Source: Microbacterium aurugineum (GTDB lineage: Bacteria; Actinomycetota; Actinomycetes; Actinomycetales; Microbacteriaceae). Taken from it: DNA of 64,000 nt. The stretch covers positions 186,001 through 250,000 of the forward strand of contig NZ_CP078078.1 in the NCBI RefSeq assembly GCF_023101205.1, written 5' to 3'. Of this stretch, positions 53,450 through 62,461 are shown piece by piece. Every line of letters starts with the position of its first letter. The stretch's first letter is position 1. The position numbers and the translations under genes are program-made. A model generated the notes under the pieces. It saw only the letters and a list, made by a program, of their open reading frames with translations. It had not been told where the DNA came from and did no database searches.

Positions 53450-53986
53450 TCACTCCGCGATGGCCTCGACCAGCGTGGCCAGCCGCGTCTCACCGTCCCC
53501 GGCGACCGTGAGGAGACGCACTCCGGTGTCCTGCGCGAGATCGTCCGCGAGGTCGAACAGAGCCTGGTCCATCGCCTCGCGCAGTGCGGGGTCTTCGTCC
53601 GCGGGGATGCGGATCGACCGGCGTTCATCGAGCGGGACGAGCACGACCAGATCGACGCGAGCGAGAGAGTCCTCGGCGATCGCGATCGCACGTTCCACGA
53701 GTGCGCCGTCGCTCCGCCCGAGCCGTTCGAGGGCGATGAGGTAGGCGGCGAAGTCCAGCGGTCCCCGCTCGGCGATCACGTCCTGCTGACCCGCCGTGGC
53801 GTGCAGGCGTCCGGCCGCTATCCGCAGCTGGCCGGCGAAGCTCGCCTCCCCGGACGGGTCGACCGCCTCCTCCTCGAGGTCGTCGAACGGGTCCCCGAGC
53901 GAGAGATACTCCGGATGCGCGGCGAGGAAGTCCGCGATCAGAGTGCTCTTGCCACTCGCGTGCGTACCGGAGACGACGATCCTCAT
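53450..53986 (-). CDS. Small P-loop nucleotide-binding protein, kinase-like
   Basis: 178 residues. Walker A loop in MRIVVSGTHASGKSTLIADFL (residues 7-15), then a dNK/AAA_28-like plan with VIAERGPLDFAAYLIAL (about 65-85) and DLVVLVPLDERRSIRIPADED. A small nucleoside/shikimate-type kinase is suggested; no substrate is clear. The ATG overlaps the stop of the hutG-like gene (ATGA), so it is co-translated with it. Confidence 0.75.
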   Translation of the reverse strand: MRIVVSGTHASGKSTLIADFLAAHPEYLSLGDPFDDLEEEAVDPSGEASFAGQLRIAAGRLHATAGQQDVIAERGPLDFAAYLIALERLGRSDGALVERAIAIAEDSLARVDLVVLVPLDERRSIRIPADEDPALREAMDQALFDLADDLAQDTGVRLLTVAGDGETRLATLVEAIAE

Positions 53987-54915
53987 CGGCGGGACGCGAG
54001 GCCGGCCAGCAGCTCGAGCACGCACAGCGCCGCCAGACGGACGGTGCGGGCGTCCTCCGCGTCCGTGGTCGCATCGACCTCGGCGAGGTCGGCGCTGACG
54101 ACGCGCCCATCCGCGGCGACGGCACGCGTGAGGGCACGCAGCTCCCACGCGTGGAGCCCACCGGGGACGCTCGCTGGGCAGCCGGGCGCGACCGACCGGT
54201 CGCAGACGTCGACGTCGATGTCGAGGTGCACACGCGGGGCCGCCCCCGCACCGGCGAGCTCGAGCGCCTCGGCGACGACGTCGTCGATGCCGCGACGGCG
54301 CACCTCGTCGAGCGTGACGACGCGGATGCCCCAGTCGGCCGCGCGCCGCGCATAGGCGGCGGAGTTCGCGAAGTCGGCGATGCCGATCTGGACGATCCTG
54401 GTCGGGTCGATCCGGGTGGTCGTCAGTGCGGACGCGGTCGGGACGTCTTCCACGAGGCGTCGTACCGGTGTGCCGTTGGAGACGCCGTCGCGCAGGTCGA
54501 AGTGCGCGTCGAACGTGATGAGGCCCGTGGCTTCGGCGCCGAGCGCGACCGGATACGTGAGCGAGTTGTCGCCGCCGAGTGCGATCACGAGCTTCGTCGC
54601 CTCGGCGAGTTCACGCACGCGGGAGATGACCCTCGCCTCGCCGTCCGCGCCGTCCGGATCGCTCACATCGCCGGCATCCGCGATGCGCAGAACCTCGTCG
54701 AGTTCGAGCACCGGCGGACCCATCAGCGTCGTCCCGTAGCGGGGAAGCGCTTCGCGGATGGCGGCCGGGGTCGCGTGGGCTCCGGTCGGCGAGAGTGACG
54801 TGCGCCAGGTCGGCACCCCGAGCAGCACGGCATCGGCCGTAGCCGTGAAAGCGGGCCAGGAGCCGGCGCGGGGCCAGAGCGGGTCGTGACTCAACGGTCG
54901 GGAAGTGGGCGTCAT
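53983..54915 (-). CDS. hutG: Arginase-family hydrolase, probable formimidoylglutamase
   Basis: 310 residues. Metal motifs: ALGGDNSLTYP (Asn117 where most family members have His), TFDAHFDLRDG (Asp136, His138, Asp140) and HLDIDVDVCDRSVAPG (Asp232, Asp234). Near hutHUI this is the likely last step, N-formimidoyl-glutamate to glutamate and formamide. It is on the opposite strand, so it is not in the hutHUI operon. The ATG at 54915 lies two bases after the DUF445 stop. The Asn change is either a subfamily trait or a loss of one metal. Confidence 0.78.
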   Translation of the reverse strand: MTPTSRPLSHDPLWPRAGSWPAFTATADAVLLGVPTWRTSLSPTGAHATPAAIREALPRYGTTLMGPPVLELDEVLRIADAGDVSDPDGADGEARVISRVRELAEATKLVIALGGDNSLTYPVALGAEATGLITFDAHFDLRDGVSNGTPVRRLVEDVPTASALTTTRIDPTRIVQIGIADFANSAAYARRAADWGIRVVTLDEVRRRGIDDVVAEALELAGAGAAPRVHLDIDVDVCDRSVAPGCPASVPGGLHAWELRALTRAVAADGRVVSADLAEVDATTDAEDARTVRLAALCVLELLAGLASRR

Positions 54916-54917
54916 GG

Positions 54918-56195
54918 TCAGACTCCGGGGATCAGGGCGTGGGCGAGGGAGAAGATGGCGAGACCCGCGAGGGCGCCGACGAAGGTGCCGTTCAGGCGGA
55001 TGTACTGCAGGTCGCGGCCGACCATGAGCTCGATCTTCTCGGTCGTCTCGGCGGGGTCCCAGCGTTCGACGGTGTCGGTGATGATCGAGGCGATGTCGTG
55101 CCGGTAGCGGTCGACGAGGAACACGGCGACGTCCGACACCCAGGTGTCGACGCGGTGCTGCAGCGCGACGTCGGTGGTCAGGCGCTCGCCGACTTCCTGC
55201 AGCGCCTGCACGGCACGGCGACGCAGCCCGCTGTCGGGGTCGGCGAGAGCGGTCAGCAGGCCGTTCTTCGCGGTGTTCCACGCTTCAGCCGCCAGAGCGC
55301 CGACCCGCGGGCTGTCGAAGAGCGAGGCCTTGGCGTTCTCGAGCTTGGCGCGCGTGGCCGGATCGTTCTGCAGGTTGTCCGCCAGGCGGGTCAGGTAGCC
55401 GTCGACCGCGATGCGTGCGGGGTGATGCGGATCGGCCTGCACCGCATGCACGAACTTGACCGCCTCGTGGTAGACCGTGTCGTCGACGAAGCGATGGGCC
55501 AGCTTCGGCACCCAGCCGGGGAGACGCCGAGAGACGAGCCCGGTGAACGATGCGGCGTTCGCGTCGAGCCACCGGGCGATGCTGTCGGCGGCGAGGTCGA
55601 CCGCGCCGTGATGGGCCCCCGCGTCGACGATCTTCTCGAGCCAGGCGCCGGCCGGCGGCCCCCACTCCGGAGCCACCAGGTGCTCGCGGGCGAGGTCGGT
55701 GATGAGGTCGCGCACGTCGTCGTCACTCAGCGCGCCCAAGACGGCGGTCGCGATCGTGGCTCCTTCGGCACCCACCCGCTCGGCATGCGGAGGCTCGCGC
55801 AGCCACTCTCCGGCGCGCAGCGCGATGTGCGTGCTGGAGAGCTTGGTGCGCACGACGTCTCCGGCCAGGAAGTTGGTCTCGACGAACTCTCCGAGCGTGC
55901 GTCCGATCTCGTCCTTGCGGTTGGGGATGATCGCGGTGTGGGGGATCGGCAGCCCGAGCGGACGGCGGAACAGCGCGGTGACGGCGAACCAGTCCGCGAG
56001 CGCGCCGACCATCCCTCCCTCGGCGGCGGCGCGGACATAGCCGAGCCAGCCGACCCGCTGCTGGAAGGCGAACGCGATCACGAACACGACGGCCATGAAC
56101 AGCAGTGCTCCGAGGGCGACCGCCTTCATGCGCCGGAGCGCGCGGAGGCGCTCCTGGTCGGAGGGCGAGAGCTGCGTCATCGGTGTTCGCGGCAT
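54918..56195 (-). CDS. DUF445 family membrane protein
   Basis: 425 residues. Two N-terminal hydrophobic segments (about 25-45 and around 52-72) flank the conserved VRAAAEGGMVGALADWFAVTALFRRPLGLPIPHTAIIPNRKDEIG, the DUF445 signature, then a long soluble part and a final hydrophobic segment with DLQYIRLNGTFVGALAGLAIF. Function of the family is unknown; an inner-membrane role is expected. It leads the minus-strand set DUF445-hutG-kinase with gaps of two bases or less. Confidence 0.88.
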   Translation of the reverse strand: MPRTPMTQLSPSDQERLRALRRMKAVALGALLFMAVVFVIAFAFQQRVGWLGYVRAAAEGGMVGALADWFAVTALFRRPLGLPIPHTAIIPNRKDEIGRTLGEFVETNFLAGDVVRTKLSSTHIALRAGEWLREPPHAERVGAEGATIATAVLGALSDDDVRDLITDLAREHLVAPEWGPPAGAWLEKIVDAGAHHGAVDLAADSIARWLDANAASFTGLVSRRLPGWVPKLAHRFVDDTVYHEAVKFVHAVQADPHHPARIAVDGYLTRLADNLQNDPATRAKLENAKASLFDSPRVGALAAEAWNTAKNGLLTALADPDSGLRRRAVQALQEVGERLTTDVALQHRVDTWVSDVAVFLVDRYRHDIASIITDTVERWDPAETTEKIELMVGRDLQYIRLNGTFVGALAGLAIFSLAHALIPGV

Positions 56196-56264
56196 GACGT
56201 CATCCTTTCACGGTGGGCGTGGGCGGGAGGTCTCGCTTCGCAGCGGGCGGAGTACCCTCAAGGG

Positions 56265-56537
56265 GTGATCGAAGACATCAAGAAGCGTGCTCTGCACCGC
56301 ACCAGCATCCTCGAGGGGCAGATGCGCGGTGTCGCGCGGATGATCGAGAACGAGGAGTACTGCATGGACATCATCACGCAGTCCCGGGCGATCCAGCGCT
56401 CCCTCGAATCGCTGAACCGGCTGCTGCTCGAGAACCACCTGCGCACGCACGTCACCCACATGTTCGATGAGGGCGGCGAGGAGCGCGACAAGGCCGTCCT
56501 CGAACTGCTCAAGGCCTTCGACTTCGACCGCAAGTAG
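56265..56537 (+). CDS. CsoR/RcnR-family metal- or formaldehyde-sensing repressor
   Basis: 90 residues from the GTG at 56265, preceded by an AAGGG-like site. The all-helical DUF156 fold is clear: ALHRTSILEGQMRGVARMIENEEYCMDIITQ. The metal positions are Cys33, His58 and His62 (NHLRTH), spaced as the Cys-His-Cys of CsoR, but the last Cys is His. That set resembles RcnR-type (Ni/Co) rather than copper CsoR. No metal exporter is adjacent, so the target is unknown. Longer frames starting in the DUF445 antisense are rejected. Confidence 0.82.
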   Translation: MIEDIKKRALHRTSILEGQMRGVARMIENEEYCMDIITQSRAIQRSLESLNRLLLENHLRTHVTHMFDEGGEERDKAVLELLKAFDFDRK

Positions 56538-56580
56538 GAGATCACCCCGAGGCGCTAATCGGTCGCAGGTTTCGAGAATT

Positions 56581-56597
56581 GCAACGGATACCGTTGC
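56581..56597 (+). promoter_or_regulatory. Palindromic operator upstream of the polyamine-type ABC operon
   Basis: GCAACGG-ATA-CCGTTGC, perfect seven-base arms, with AATT on both sides. Just upstream of the possible promoter at 56601-56631. The regulator is unknown. Confidence 0.6.
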
Positions 56598-56600
56598 GAA

Positions 56601-56631
56601 TTGATCAAGAGACTTCCGATTTCGCTATACC
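56601..56631 (+). promoter_or_regulatory. Possible promoter of the polyamine-type ABC operon
   Basis: TTGATC (56601-56606) and TATACC (56626-56631), 19 bases apart. The spacing is long, so this is tentative. Confidence 0.4.
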
Positions 56632-56685
56632 TGAGGCCCTTCCTGTGACAGACTCGCCGCAAGCGATTCTCAATGGGGAGGCTCC

Positions 56686-57846
56686 ATGCCCGGCACTCTG
56701 CCCGCGTCTTCGGCGACGCTCGACACACCCACAGCCACCGGTGCGGTACGCATCGACCGCGTCACCAAGCGCTACGGCACCGCCGTGGCCGTCGACGATC
56801 TGACCCTCGACGTGCAGCCGGGGGAATTCCTCTCGCTGCTCGGACCCTCGGGCTGCGGCAAGACCACGACGTTGCGCATGATCGCGGGCTTCGAGTATCC
56901 GGACGCCGGTGACATCAGCATCTCGGGCCGGAGCGTGCTGAGTCTGCCGCCGTATCGACGCGAGGTGAACACGGTCTTCCAGGCCTACGCGCTGTTCCCG
57001 CACCTGTCGGTCGCGGAGAACGTGGCGTACGGACTGCAGCAGCGAGGCGTTCCCAAGTCGGAGCAGCGGACCCGGGTGAGCGAGGCGCTCGACATGGTGC
57101 AGCTGCGCAGCTTCGCCGATCGCAAGCCCACCCAGTTGTCGGGCGGTCAGCAGCAGCGCATCGCCCTCTCGCGAGCCCTCATCAACCGCCCCAGCGTGCT
57201 CCTGCTCGATGAGCCGCTCGCCGCCCTCGACCGGCAGCTGCGCGAGGAGATGCAGCTCGAGCTGAAGCTCCTGCAGGCGCGACTCGGCACCACGTTCGTC
57301 TTCGTCACGCACGATCAGGCCGAGGCGCTGTCGATGAGCGACCGGATCGCCGTGATGCGTGCGGGCCGGATCGAGCAGCTCGATGAGCCGGCGGCGATCT
57401 ACGCGGAACCGGCATCCGCGTATGTGGCCTCGTTCATCGGCCAGCAGAACTTCGTACACGGCACCGTCCGTTCCGACGAAGATGCCGTCGACACCGCGAT
57501 CGGTGCGATCTCCGGGCGCTGGGGCGGGGAGCGGGTCGCTGCCGGGCAGCCCGCCGTCGCCGCGATCCGCCCGGAGTATGTGCGGCTCGAGCAGGGGGAA
57601 GGCACCGGCGCGCGCGGTCGTGTGCTCGGTGTCTCGCATCTCGGCGAGACCATGCAGGTCGCCGTGCGCGTCGGCGAAGATGCGACGTTCCTCTCGAGGA
57701 TGCCGGCGCCCACCGCGCCGCGCGTCGGAGTCGACGAGGAGGTTCGCTGCGTGTGGGATCCCGCGGATGTGCGACTCTTCGCCGCCGACGGCATCCCGAC
57801 CACCGCCACGCACGTGATCGCGCTTCCCAAGGAGGGAGGCCGGTGA
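56686..57846 (+). CDS. potA: ABC transporter ATP-binding protein, spermidine/putrescine type
   Basis: 386 residues. Walker [10 protein letters not shown], signature [15 protein letters not shown], Walker [15 protein letters not shown]-loop VTHDQAEAL, then the TOBE domain (about 280-380) typical of PotA-like ATPases. It drives import through the two permeases below. GGGGAGG before the ATG. Its stop overlaps the next start (GTGA). The symbol shows the type; polyamine specificity is not proven. Confidence 0.88.
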   Translation: MPGTLPASSATLDTPTATGAVRIDRVTKRYGTAVAVDDLTLDVQPGEFLSLLGPSGCGKTTTLRMIAGFEYPDAGDISISGRSVLSLPPYRREVNTVFQAYALFPHLSVAENVAYGLQQRGVPKSEQRTRVSEALDMVQLRSFADRKPTQLSGGQQQRIALSRALINRPSVLLLDEPLAALDRQLREEMQLELKLLQARLGTTFVFVTHDQAEALSMSDRIAVMRAGRIEQLDEPAAIYAEPASAYVASFIGQQNFVHGTVRSDEDAVDTAIGAISGRWGGERVAAGQPAVAAIRPEYVRLEQGEGTGARGRVLGVSHLGETMQVAVRVGEDATFLSRMPAPTAPRVGVDEEVRCVWDPADVRLFAADGIPTTATHVIALPKEGGR

Positions 57847-59021
57847 CGGGCGCTCCTCCGGTCCGCGTGCTCGCGCACCGGAGCGCCGCCCGCGTGATCC
57901 GCACCGAACTCTCCCGTCGCGGGTTCCTCGCCACCGCGCTGCTGGCGGGCGGGGCCGTCGTGCTCACCGCCTGCACCCCCGGCCAGAACGCTGCGGCGGT
58001 GCACGCCAAGGGCGGACCGCTGGAGGACAAGCTCTCCATCTACAGCTGGGGCGATTACGACGCGCCGGAGGTGCTCGAGCAGTTCACGGCCGAGAACGGT
58101 CCGCGGATCGTGCTCGACGCCTTCAACTCGAACGAGGAGCTGATCGCCAAGCTGGTCGCAGCCCGAGGCACGTCGGGGTACGACATCGTCGTGCCGACCG
58201 GAGTCTTCGTGGGGCCGATGGCCGAGAACGGGCTGCTGCAGAAGTTCAACCTCGACCTGCTGCCGAACATGAAGCACGTCGCCCCGGAGTTCCGCGGGCG
58301 CGCCTGGGATCCGGGCAACGAGTACTCGGTGTGCAAGGCATGGGGCACCACGGGGTTCGTCTACGACAAGCGGGTGATCTCGCGGGAGCTGACCACCTGG
58401 AACGACTTCATCGACGCCGCACAGAACGAGGCGTCCGGTTCCACCTCGGTGCTGGATGACCCGGCGCCGTTGCTCGGCATCTACTTCTGGGCGAACGGCA
58501 TCGACTGGACGACGACCGACCCCGACGACCTGGACGCGGTCGAGGACTTCCTGGTGAAGGATCTGGCGCCGCACATCTCGGCGTTCGACTCCTACCCGGG
58601 GGGCTCGTCGATCCCGCAGGCGTCGCACGCTCTGCTGCAGTCCTACAACGGCGACGCGCGCCTGGGCATCTTCGAGTCCGACGACCCCGACCGCTGGCAA
58701 TGGGTGCTCGGGAGTCCGGCCACCGAACTATGGATGGACAACTGGGCGATCGCCGCGGGCGCGCCGCACCCCGAGGCGGCGCACGCGTTCATCAACTTCG
58801 TCCTGCAGCCCGATGTGCAGCTCGCGCAGGTCGACTACATCGGCTATGACACGGGCATCTCCGGCGTCCGCGAAGCCGCGGAGGCCGCGGGTCTGGAACG
58901 GCTCGACATGGTGTTCTTCGACGAGGAGCAGGTGCAGACCATGCATGAGGGCAAGCTGACGGACGCTCAGGACCGGGTCGTCGCGATCTGGAACTCGATG
59001 AAGGCGGCCGCCGGTGCCTAA
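57843..59021 (+). CDS. potD: ABC transporter substrate-binding protein, PotD/F-like, Tat lipoprotein
   Basis: 392 residues. Twin-arginine motif SRRGFLA (24-30), hydrophobic segment, and a lipobox Cys44 (VLTAC), so a Tat-exported lipoprotein is likely. The mature protein has the PotD/PotF plan: [35 protein letters not shown], and an aromatic stretch [10 protein letters not shown]. Ligand is a cationic amine or similar. Start GTG overlaps the ATPase stop, and the C-terminus overlaps the permease gene by eight bases. Confidence 0.86.
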   Translation: MTGAPPVRVLAHRSAARVIRTELSRRGFLATALLAGGAVVLTACTPGQNAAAVHAKGGPLEDKLSIYSWGDYDAPEVLEQFTAENGPRIVLDAFNSNEELIAKLVAARGTSGYDIVVPTGVFVGPMAENGLLQKFNLDLLPNMKHVAPEFRGRAWDPGNEYSVCKAWGTTGFVYDKRVISRELTTWNDFIDAAQNEASGSTSVLDDPAPLLGIYFWANGIDWTTTDPDDLDAVEDFLVKDLAPHISAFDSYPGGSSIPQASHALLQSYNGDARLGIFESDDPDRWQWVLGSPATELWMDNWAIAAGAPHPEAAHAFINFVLQPDVQLAQVDYIGYDTGISGVREAAEAAGLERLDMVFFDEEQVQTMHEGKLTDAQDRVVAIWNSMKAAAGA

Positions 59022-59898
59022 GCTCAAGTTCGGTCTCGCGATCCCCGCCTGGGTGTGGCTGCTGATCTTCTTCGTCGCCCCCATCGGCATGGTCATCGTC
59101 TTCAGCTTCGGCTACAAGCCGAGCATCTTCGCCACCCACGCCCTCGACCACCTCTCCTTCGACCGCTACCTCGAGGCCCTCTCGCCCACGTTCTTCAGCA
59201 CCTTCCTGAACACCCTGTGGATCGGCATCCTCGGCACGCTGCTGTGCCTGGTGATCGGGGCGCCGGTCGCGTACTGGATCGCCGTGAAGGCGCCGCCGTC
59301 GAAGCGCGGACTGCTGCTGGCCCTCGTCATGGTGCCGTTCTGGACGAACTTCCTGGTGCGCACGATCGGCTGGCAGGTGATCCTCGCCCCGGAGGGCTGG
59401 CTGTCGCAGCTGCTCCAGGGCATCGGCGTGATCCCGGGTCCCCTCGACCTGCTGTATTCGCGGGGTGCGGTGCTGCTCGGCGTGGTCTACAACTACCTGC
59501 CGCTCATGATCCTCCCGCTGTTCGTCGCGTTCGACCGGGTCTCGGGTCCGCTGCGCGAGGCGAGCAAGGACCTGGGCGCGAACAGCGCGACGACCTTCGT
59601 CCGGGTGACCGTGCCCCTGGCCCGACCCGGCATCATCGCGGGCGTGCTGCTCGTGTACATCCCGCTCATGGGCGACTACATCACCGCGACCGTGCTCGGT
59701 GGCGCGAAGGGCAACATGATCGGGCAGGTCGTGGCGAGTCAGTTCCAGACCGCGCAGAACTGGGCGTTGGGTTCGGCGATGGCGGTGCTGCTGATCATCG
59801 TCATCATGATCTCGATCGCCGTCGCGGCCGGGCTCCTCTGGCTCGTGACACTGCCGCTCAGACAACGCAACCGACTCGTCCTGGGGGAGAGCTCATGA
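59014..59898 (+). CDS. potB: ABC transporter permease, PotB type
   Basis: 294 residues with six predicted membrane helices. The EAA loop reads EASKDLGANSATTFVRVTVP (about 182-202). A GTG start overlaps the binding-protein gene. Its stop overlaps the next start (ATGA). Together with PotC it forms the channel. Confidence 0.9.
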   Translation: MPKLKFGLAIPAWVWLLIFFVAPIGMVIVFSFGYKPSIFATHALDHLSFDRYLEALSPTFFSTFLNTLWIGILGTLLCLVIGAPVAYWIAVKAPPSKRGLLLALVMVPFWTNFLVRTIGWQVILAPEGWLSQLLQGIGVIPGPLDLLYSRGAVLLGVVYNYLPLMILPLFVAFDRVSGPLREASKDLGANSATTFVRVTVPLARPGIIAGVLLVYIPLMGDYITATVLGGAKGNMIGQVVASQFQTAQNWALGSAMAVLLIIVIMISIAVAAGLLWLVTLPLRQRNRLVLGESS

Positions 59899-60740
59899 GT
59901 TCACGTCGTGGAGCAGCACGTCTCCTGCTGCCGATCTGGGCAGGACTCGTCTTCCTGTTCCTGTTCCTGCCGATCCTGGTGATCATCGTCTACTCGTTCA
60001 ACGTCGGCCGCCTGCTGGTCTCGTGGGACCACTTCGGCTTCGACTCGTTCCTCGCGATCGTCAACAAGCCGGCGATCCGCGACGCGGTGCTGGTGTCGGT
60101 GCGCACCGGCCTGCTGGCCGCCCTGCTCGCGACCGCGCTCGGAACCCTGGCCGGCATCGCGATGGCCCGCAACCCCGGCAAGTGGGTGTGGTGGTTCCTC
60201 GGGCTCCTGCTGCTCGTCTCGGTCACCCCGGAGATCGTGGATGCCGTCGCGCTGCTGCCCTGGCTGGTCTTCCTCGGCCAGGACGCCGGGATCGGGATCT
60301 TCAACGACGGAACGATGAGGCTCGTGGTCGGGCAGTCGCTGTTCTCGATCGCGATCGTGTCGTACATCGTCCGGGCGCGACTGGTCGGACTCGACGCCCG
60401 CCTGGAAGAGGCCTCCGCCGACCTGTACGCCCCGCCGGTGCGGACCTTCCTGAAGATCACGCTGCCGCTGGCGATGCCGGCCGTGCTCGCCGGGTTCCTG
60501 CTCTCGTTCACGTTGAGCCTCGACAACACGGTCGTGTCGGCGTTCGTGCAGGTGTCCGGCACGACACCGTGGCCGGTGTACGTGCTCAGCGCACTGCGTA
60601 GCGGACTCCGTCCTGAGATCGCGGCGGTGTCGACCATCATGCTCGTGCTCACCCTCCTCGCTCTGGCGCTGGTGGCGGTGGTGCTCAAGCGTGCCGGTGA
60701 CTCGGCGACCGAGATCGCCCGCACGATGGCGGGAGGCTGA
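59895..60740 (+). CDS. potC: ABC transporter permease, PotC type
   Basis: 281 residues, six predicted helices (first LLLPIWAGLVFLFLFLPILVIIVYSF). EAA loop EASADLYAPPVRTFLKITLP (about 174-194). GGGGGAGAG lies before the ATG at 59895. The much longer open frame upstream overlaps potB and is a shadow. Two bases separate its stop from the amidohydrolase gene. Confidence 0.9.
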   Translation: MSSRRGAARLLLPIWAGLVFLFLFLPILVIIVYSFNVGRLLVSWDHFGFDSFLAIVNKPAIRDAVLVSVRTGLLAALLATALGTLAGIAMARNPGKWVWWFLGLLLLVSVTPEIVDAVALLPWLVFLGQDAGIGIFNDGTMRLVVGQSLFSIAIVSYIVRARLVGLDARLEEASADLYAPPVRTFLKITLPLAMPAVLAGFLLSFTLSLDNTVVSAFVQVSGTTPWPVYVLSALRSGLRPEIAAVSTIMLVLTLLALALVAVVLKRAGDSATEIARTMAGG

Positions 60741-60742
60741 GC

Positions 60743-62461
60743 ATGAGAGTGGCAGACCTCGTCTTCACCGGTGGTTCCCGCGGCGGGAGGGCGTTCCTCT
60801 CCGATGCAGCGCGGTCCACCGCTCGCGCCGTCGCGGTCACCGACGGCCGCATCAGTGCGATCGGCCACGACCTGTCGGAGATGATCGGCCCGGACACCGA
60901 GGTCGTCGATCTGGCCGGTGGGCTCCTCGTGCCCGGGTTCCAGGACGCGCATGTGCACCCGGTGTGGGGCGGACTGGACATGCTCCGGTGCGACCTCTCG
61001 GGCCTCGCGACGCGTGAGCAGTATCTGGCGCGGATCGCGGAGTACGCCGCGGAGCACCCCGACGACGAATGGATCCTGGGCGGTGGCTGGCAGATGTCGG
61101 CCTTTCCCGGAGGTACGCCGACGGCCGCGGATCTGGATACGGTCGTGCCCGATCGCCCCGCCTTCCTCCCCAATCGCGATGGGCACGGCGCCTGGGTGAA
61201 CTCGCGGGCGCTCGCGCTCGCCGGGATCACCGCGGAGACCCCGGATCCCGCGGACGGACGCATCGAACGCGACGCGGGTGGTGCCCCGAGCGGAACCCTG
61301 CACGAGGGAGCGATGGGCCTGGTGAACCGGCTGCTCCCGGCCGAGCCCGTCGAGCGTCTGGTGGAGGCGCTCGTCCAGGGGCAGCGGTACCTGCACTCCT
61401 TCGGCGTCACCGCCTGGCAGGATGCGATCGTCGGCACCGAGTACGGCGACGCGGGTGACCCGCTGCCCGCGTACCGTGCCGCGGCAGCCACCGGGGAACT
61501 CACCGGTCGGGTCGTGGGCGCCCTGTGGTGGGACCGCTCGCGCGGCCTGGAGCAGATCGAGGACATCGTCGAACGGCGCGCTGCCAGCTCCGTCGGTCGC
61601 TTCCGTGCCCGCAGCGTGAAGATCATGCAGGACGGTGTGGCCGAGAACTTCACCGCCGCGATGCTCGAACCCTATTGCGACGGCCACGGGCATCCGCGTG
61701 AGGACTCCGGCATCTCGTTCGTCGAGCCGGAGCTGCTCAAGGAAGCGGCGACCCGGCTCGATGCCCTCGGGTTCACGCTGCACTTCCACGCCATCGGCGA
61801 CCGTGCCGTGCGCGAGTGCCTCGACGCGGTCGAAGCCGCCCTCCTGCACAACGGTCCGCGCGGGAACCGGCACCACATCTCGCACATCCAGGTCGTGCAC
61901 CCGGACGACGTCCCCCGGTTCCGAGCGCTCGACGTGACGGCGAACATGCAGATGCTGTGGGCCACACTGGAGCCGCAGATGGTCGACCTCACGATCCCCT
62001 TCCTCGGGGACACGCGCAGCGCCTGGCAGTACCCCTTCGGTGATCTGCTGCGCTCCGGAGCCGTGCTCGCCGCGGGCAGCGACTGGTCGGTGAGCACCCC
62101 GAATCCGCTCGCCGCGATGCACGTGGCCGTGAACCGCCGGTCGGCTCCGACCGAGTGGGAGGGGGATTATCCGCCGTTCCTGCCGGAGCAGGCGATCGAC
62201 CTCGGGACCGCGCTCGCCGCGTACACCTCGGGATCCGCGTACGTGAACCACCTCGACGACACCGGCACGATCGCGGTGGGGATGCGGGCGGACCTCGCCC
62301 TGCTCGACCGCGACCCGTTCGCGCACCCCGTCGAGGAGATCGGGCTCACCGAGGTGCACGGCACCTGGGTCGAAGGCGTGCGGGTGTACGACGCGGCCGA
62401 CGGGGTCGCGGGGGACTCCCGCGGTCGGTCAGGCGGGGTCGAGGCGCAGGACCTCGGGTGA
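60743..62461 (+). CDS. Amidohydrolase, YtcJ-like metal-dependent hydrolase
   Basis: 572 residues. Metal motif GFQDAHVHPVW (His70, His72), LHFHAIGDRAVRECLDAVEAA, HISHIQVVHPDD and AAGSDWSVSTPNPLAAM, all usual for YtcJ/LAF3. It is the last gene of the polyamine-type ABC operon (GGAGG before the ATG, two bases after potC), so it probably hydrolyses the imported compound, for example an acylated amine (inference). The last 11 codons overlap the convergent hypothetical gene; the C-terminal tail rich in Gly and Arg looks unconserved. A second YtcJ-like gene is at 3327-4994. Confidence 0.86.
   Translation: MRVADLVFTGGSRGGRAFLSDAARSTARAVAVTDGRISAIGHDLSEMIGPDTEVVDLAGGLLVPGFQDAHVHPVWGGLDMLRCDLSGLATREQYLARIAEYAAEHPDDEWILGGGWQMSAFPGGTPTAADLDTVVPDRPAFLPNRDGHGAWVNSRALALAGITAETPDPADGRIERDAGGAPSGTLHEGAMGLVNRLLPAEPVERLVEALVQGQRYLHSFGVTAWQDAIVGTEYGDAGDPLPAYRAAAATGELTGRVVGALWWDRSRGLEQIEDIVERRAASSVGRFRARSVKIMQDGVAENFTAAMLEPYCDGHGHPREDSGISFVEPELLKEAATRLDALGFTLHFHAIGDRAVRECLDAVEAALLHNGPRGNRHHISHIQVVHPDDVPRFRALDVTANMQMLWATLEPQMVDLTIPFLGDTRSAWQYPFGDLLRSGAVLAAGSDWSVSTPNPLAAMHVAVNRRSAPTEWEGDYPPFLPEQAIDLGTALAAYTSGSAYVNHLDDTGTIAVGMRADLALLDRDPFAHPVEEIGLTEVHGTWVEGVRVYDAADGVAGDSRGRSGGVEAQDLG

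Noticed and set aside
59990-62359. A 789-codon minus-strand frame opposite potC and the amidohydrolase.
   Set aside because: Antisense shadow with no domain; the + strand genes are supported by motifs.
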